Source: Rubricoccus marinus
Lineage (GTDB): Bacteria > Bacteroidota > Rhodothermia > Rhodothermales > Rubricoccaceae
DNA: 59,441 bases
Reading direction: 5' to 3'
Assembly (NCBI RefSeq): GCF_002257665.1
Contig: NZ_MQWB01000001.1
Span: 1,156,540 to 1,215,980, forward strand
Shown: piece after piece, positions 59,392 through 59,441 of the stretch
Layout: each line of letters begins with the position of its first letter
Numbering within the stretch: position 1 is the first letter of the stretch
Program-made: the position numbers and the translations under genes
The notes under the pieces: model-generated
The model's input: only the letters and a program-made list of their open reading frames with translations
What the model was told of the DNA's origin: nothing
The model's database searches: none

Positions 59392-59441
59392 ATGGCAACC
59401 CTCCTGAAGCGAAGCACCGGCATCTACGCCGTGCAGTTTTA
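59392..59441 (+). CDS. Possible tyrosine recombinase (integrase), N-terminal fragment cut by window edge
   Basis: The frame from ATG at 59392 reads MATLLKRSTGIYAVQF and then leaves the window. This matches the common start of phage- and transposon-type integrases (a short basic stretch and a beta strand with aromatic residues of the AP2/Arm-like DNA-binding domain). Only 16 residues are visible, so identification rests on this and on the position 136 bases after a tRNA-Leu gene, a standard integration site. The bases before it are low in decamers and contain repeated GCTGCTAC-like units. Confidence 0.45.
   Translation, partial: MATLLKRSTGIYAVQF

Noticed and set aside
57392-59407. A 671-codon plus-strand frame opposite the M1 peptidase that runs through tRNA-Leu
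   Set aside because: The M1 peptidase on the minus strand has all catalytic residues and a signal peptide; a coding frame through a tRNA gene is implausible.

Overview
The window is about 59 kb of GC-rich (roughly 70 percent by eye) bacterial chromosome. It is densely packed, with about 46 protein genes, three tRNAs and many hairpin terminators. The content points to the Bacteroidota/Rhodothermota side of the tree, most likely a Rubricoccaceae-like marine bacterium (inference): a type IX secretion C-terminal sorting domain, many outer-membrane barrels and lipoproteins, carotenoid genes cruF and crtB, a PHA granule cluster and GC-rich codon use.

The most striking feature is a short interspersed sequence, GCCTCTGGCG (reverse complement CGCCAGAGGC). 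It occurs on both strands, inside genes in all reading frames and between genes, about once per 150 to 300 bases in most genes; I counted 21 copies of the 9-base core in a single 3.6 kb gene. Base composition alone predicts about two copies in the whole window (my estimate). Two copies facing each other form an 18-base perfect palindrome or a short hairpin, and these sit directly behind stop codons where terminators belong. The pattern resembles the DNA uptake sequences of Neisseria and Pasteurellaceae, or the HIP1 element of cyanobacteria, but the sequence is different and I know of no such system in this group. It is my main candidate for an undescribed system.

Layout. 1-3.8 kb (minus): a BlaR1-like M56 peptidase cut by the left edge, its BlaI-like repressor with a promoter/operator, and two FKBP prolyl isomerases. 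3.9-9.8 kb (plus): metG, two tandem Tat-exported tail-collar proteins sharing a 418-base identical block, and a T9SS-secreted protein. 9.9-13.6 kb (minus): a family 2 glycosyltransferase, a flippase-like membrane protein and a BamA-like barrel. 13.7-23.0 kb (plus): purD, a 165-base hairpin-rich MITE-like element, a lipoprotein, a 1,198-residue outer-membrane protein, and a phosphate operon (porin, PhoU-like protein, Na/Pi symporter) behind a Pho-box-like repeat. 23.1-28.2 kb (minus): three secreted unknowns and dnaK. 28.4-29.0 kb: pgsA. 29.1-34.8 kb (minus): two paralogous lipoproteins, a FadL-like barrel and a DUF4270-like lipoprotein. 35.1-38.9 kb (plus): an EF-G paralogue and a PHA granule cluster. 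39.0-43.6 kb: a WbqC-like protein, cruF-crtB and aspS. 43.7-46.9 kb (plus): a barrel protein, a methyltransferase and a HAF-repeat protein. 46.9-51.0 kb (minus): an LptF/G permease, a NIF3 protein and an MFS transporter. 51.1-55.8 kb (mostly plus): tRNA-Arg, a VRR-NUC-like orphan, a YheT-like hydrolase, a glutamine amidotransferase, a FetAB-type ABC pair and msrA. 55.8-59.4 kb: a small membrane protein, a rhodanese, tRNA-Asn, an M1 peptidase, tRNA-Leu and, at the right edge, the first codons of what looks like a tyrosine recombinase next to tRNA-Leu.

Operon-like groups are marked by overlaps: blaI/blaR (ATGAGTAG), flippase/glycosyltransferase (GTGA), cruF/crtB (TGATG), fetA/fetB (TGATG), and porin/phoU/symporter with 2 and 30 base gaps.
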